A stretch of 64,000 nucleotides of DNA, from the NCBI RefSeq assembly GCF_902498065.1, contig NZ_CABVIR010000003.1, forward strand, positions 619,746 to 683,745. Reading direction: 5' to 3'. This document shows positions 63,829-64,000 of the stretch, piece after piece; position 1 is the stretch's first letter; every line of letters begins with the position of its first letter. Under the pieces are notes generated by a model, which saw only the letters and a program-made list of their open reading frames with translations, was not told the origin of the DNA and ran no database searches. The DNA is from Pseudomonas fluorescens (lineage in GTDB: Bacteria > Pseudomonadota > Gammaproteobacteria > Pseudomonadales > Pseudomonadaceae). The translations under genes and the position numbers were made by a program.

Positions 63829-63840
63829 GCTCTTTAACAA
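63829..63840 (+). promoter_or_regulatory. BoxA antitermination element
   Basis: GCTCTTTAACAA, the rRNA boxA recognised by NusB/NusE, 150 bases before the 16S gene. Confidence 0.88.
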
Positions 63841-63989
63841 CTGAATCAAGCAATTCGTGTGGGTGCTTGTGGAGTCAGACTGATAGTCAACAAGATTATC
63901 AGCATCACAAGTTACTCCGCGAGAAATCAAAGATGTAACCAACGATTGCTGAGCCAAGTTTAGGGTTTCTTAAAAACCCAAAGATGTTT

Positions 63990-64000
63990 GAACTGAAGAG
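63990..64000 (+). rRNA. rrs: 16S ribosomal RNA (first bases)
   Basis: GAACTGAAGAG is the start of Pseudomonas 16S rRNA. Only 11 bases are inside the window. The promoters, boxA and leader upstream confirm the identity. Confidence 0.85.

Overview
This window is a Pseudomonas chromosome segment of the P. fluorescens/putida lineage. The evidence is gene content and order that match known Pseudomonas blocks (rmcA - rpoD - dnaG - rpsU - tsaD; lptD - surA - pdxA - rsmA - apaGH; amgK - murU; agtSR - agtABCD - rpe - gph - trpE; trpGDC - vfr - speD - coq7; argC - erpA - anmK - M23 peptidase - tyrS - 16S rRNA), together with Pseudomonas-type REP palindromes built around a GTGGGAGCGGGCTTGCCCGC core. No phage or insertion sequence is visible, and almost everything is core genome.

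Layout. 1-3503: 5' end of pqqF, the lysine-to-5-aminovalerate operon davBA and a Lrp/AsnC regulator. 3504-5640: a small accessory patch with a stand-alone M41-like metalloprotease, structured non-coding DNA with tiny ORFs, and a HigBA-type toxin-antitoxin pair, ending at the 3' side of a tRNA-Ile2 gene. 5766-14225: rmcA (c-di-GMP enzyme) and the macromolecular-synthesis genes rpoD, dnaG, rpsU. 14425-18308: tsaD, plsY, folB, folK, cca. 18372-23328: the stress operon prkA(yeaG) - yeaH - spoVR(ycgB). 23625-31269: lptD - surA - pdxA - rsmA - apaG - apaH - glpE, all leftward. 31400-33856: amgK - murU - djlA-like, rightward. 34973-42843: AgtSR two-component system and the AgtABCD transporter. 43065-49936: Fe-alcohol dehydrogenase, rpe, gph, trpE, trpGDC. 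50033-57750: LplA-like protein, vfr, osmC-like, speD, coq7, HIT protein, SDR, DUF805 protein, nitronate monooxygenase, hemJ. 57886-64000: argC, erpA, anmK, M23 peptidase, tyrS, then the promoter/leader region and first bases of a 16S rRNA gene.

Functional links. DavB and DavA make 5-aminovalerate from lysine, and Agt, by homology to P. aeruginosa, senses and imports 5-aminovalerate/GABA. AmgK, MurU and AnmK are all muropeptide-recycling enzymes. Gph ends in a Trp-rich tail directly before trpE that looks like a trp attenuation leader peptide. The observations most worth a second look are that Gph tail, the M41-like protease with an in-frame 5' extension lacking an ATG, the nested hairpins in the accessory patch, two long operon-internal hairpins without T-tracts (prkA/yeaH and rsmA/apaG), a palindrome upstream of agtA, and an IscR-like site over the erpA promoter. 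I found no clearly new multi-gene system.
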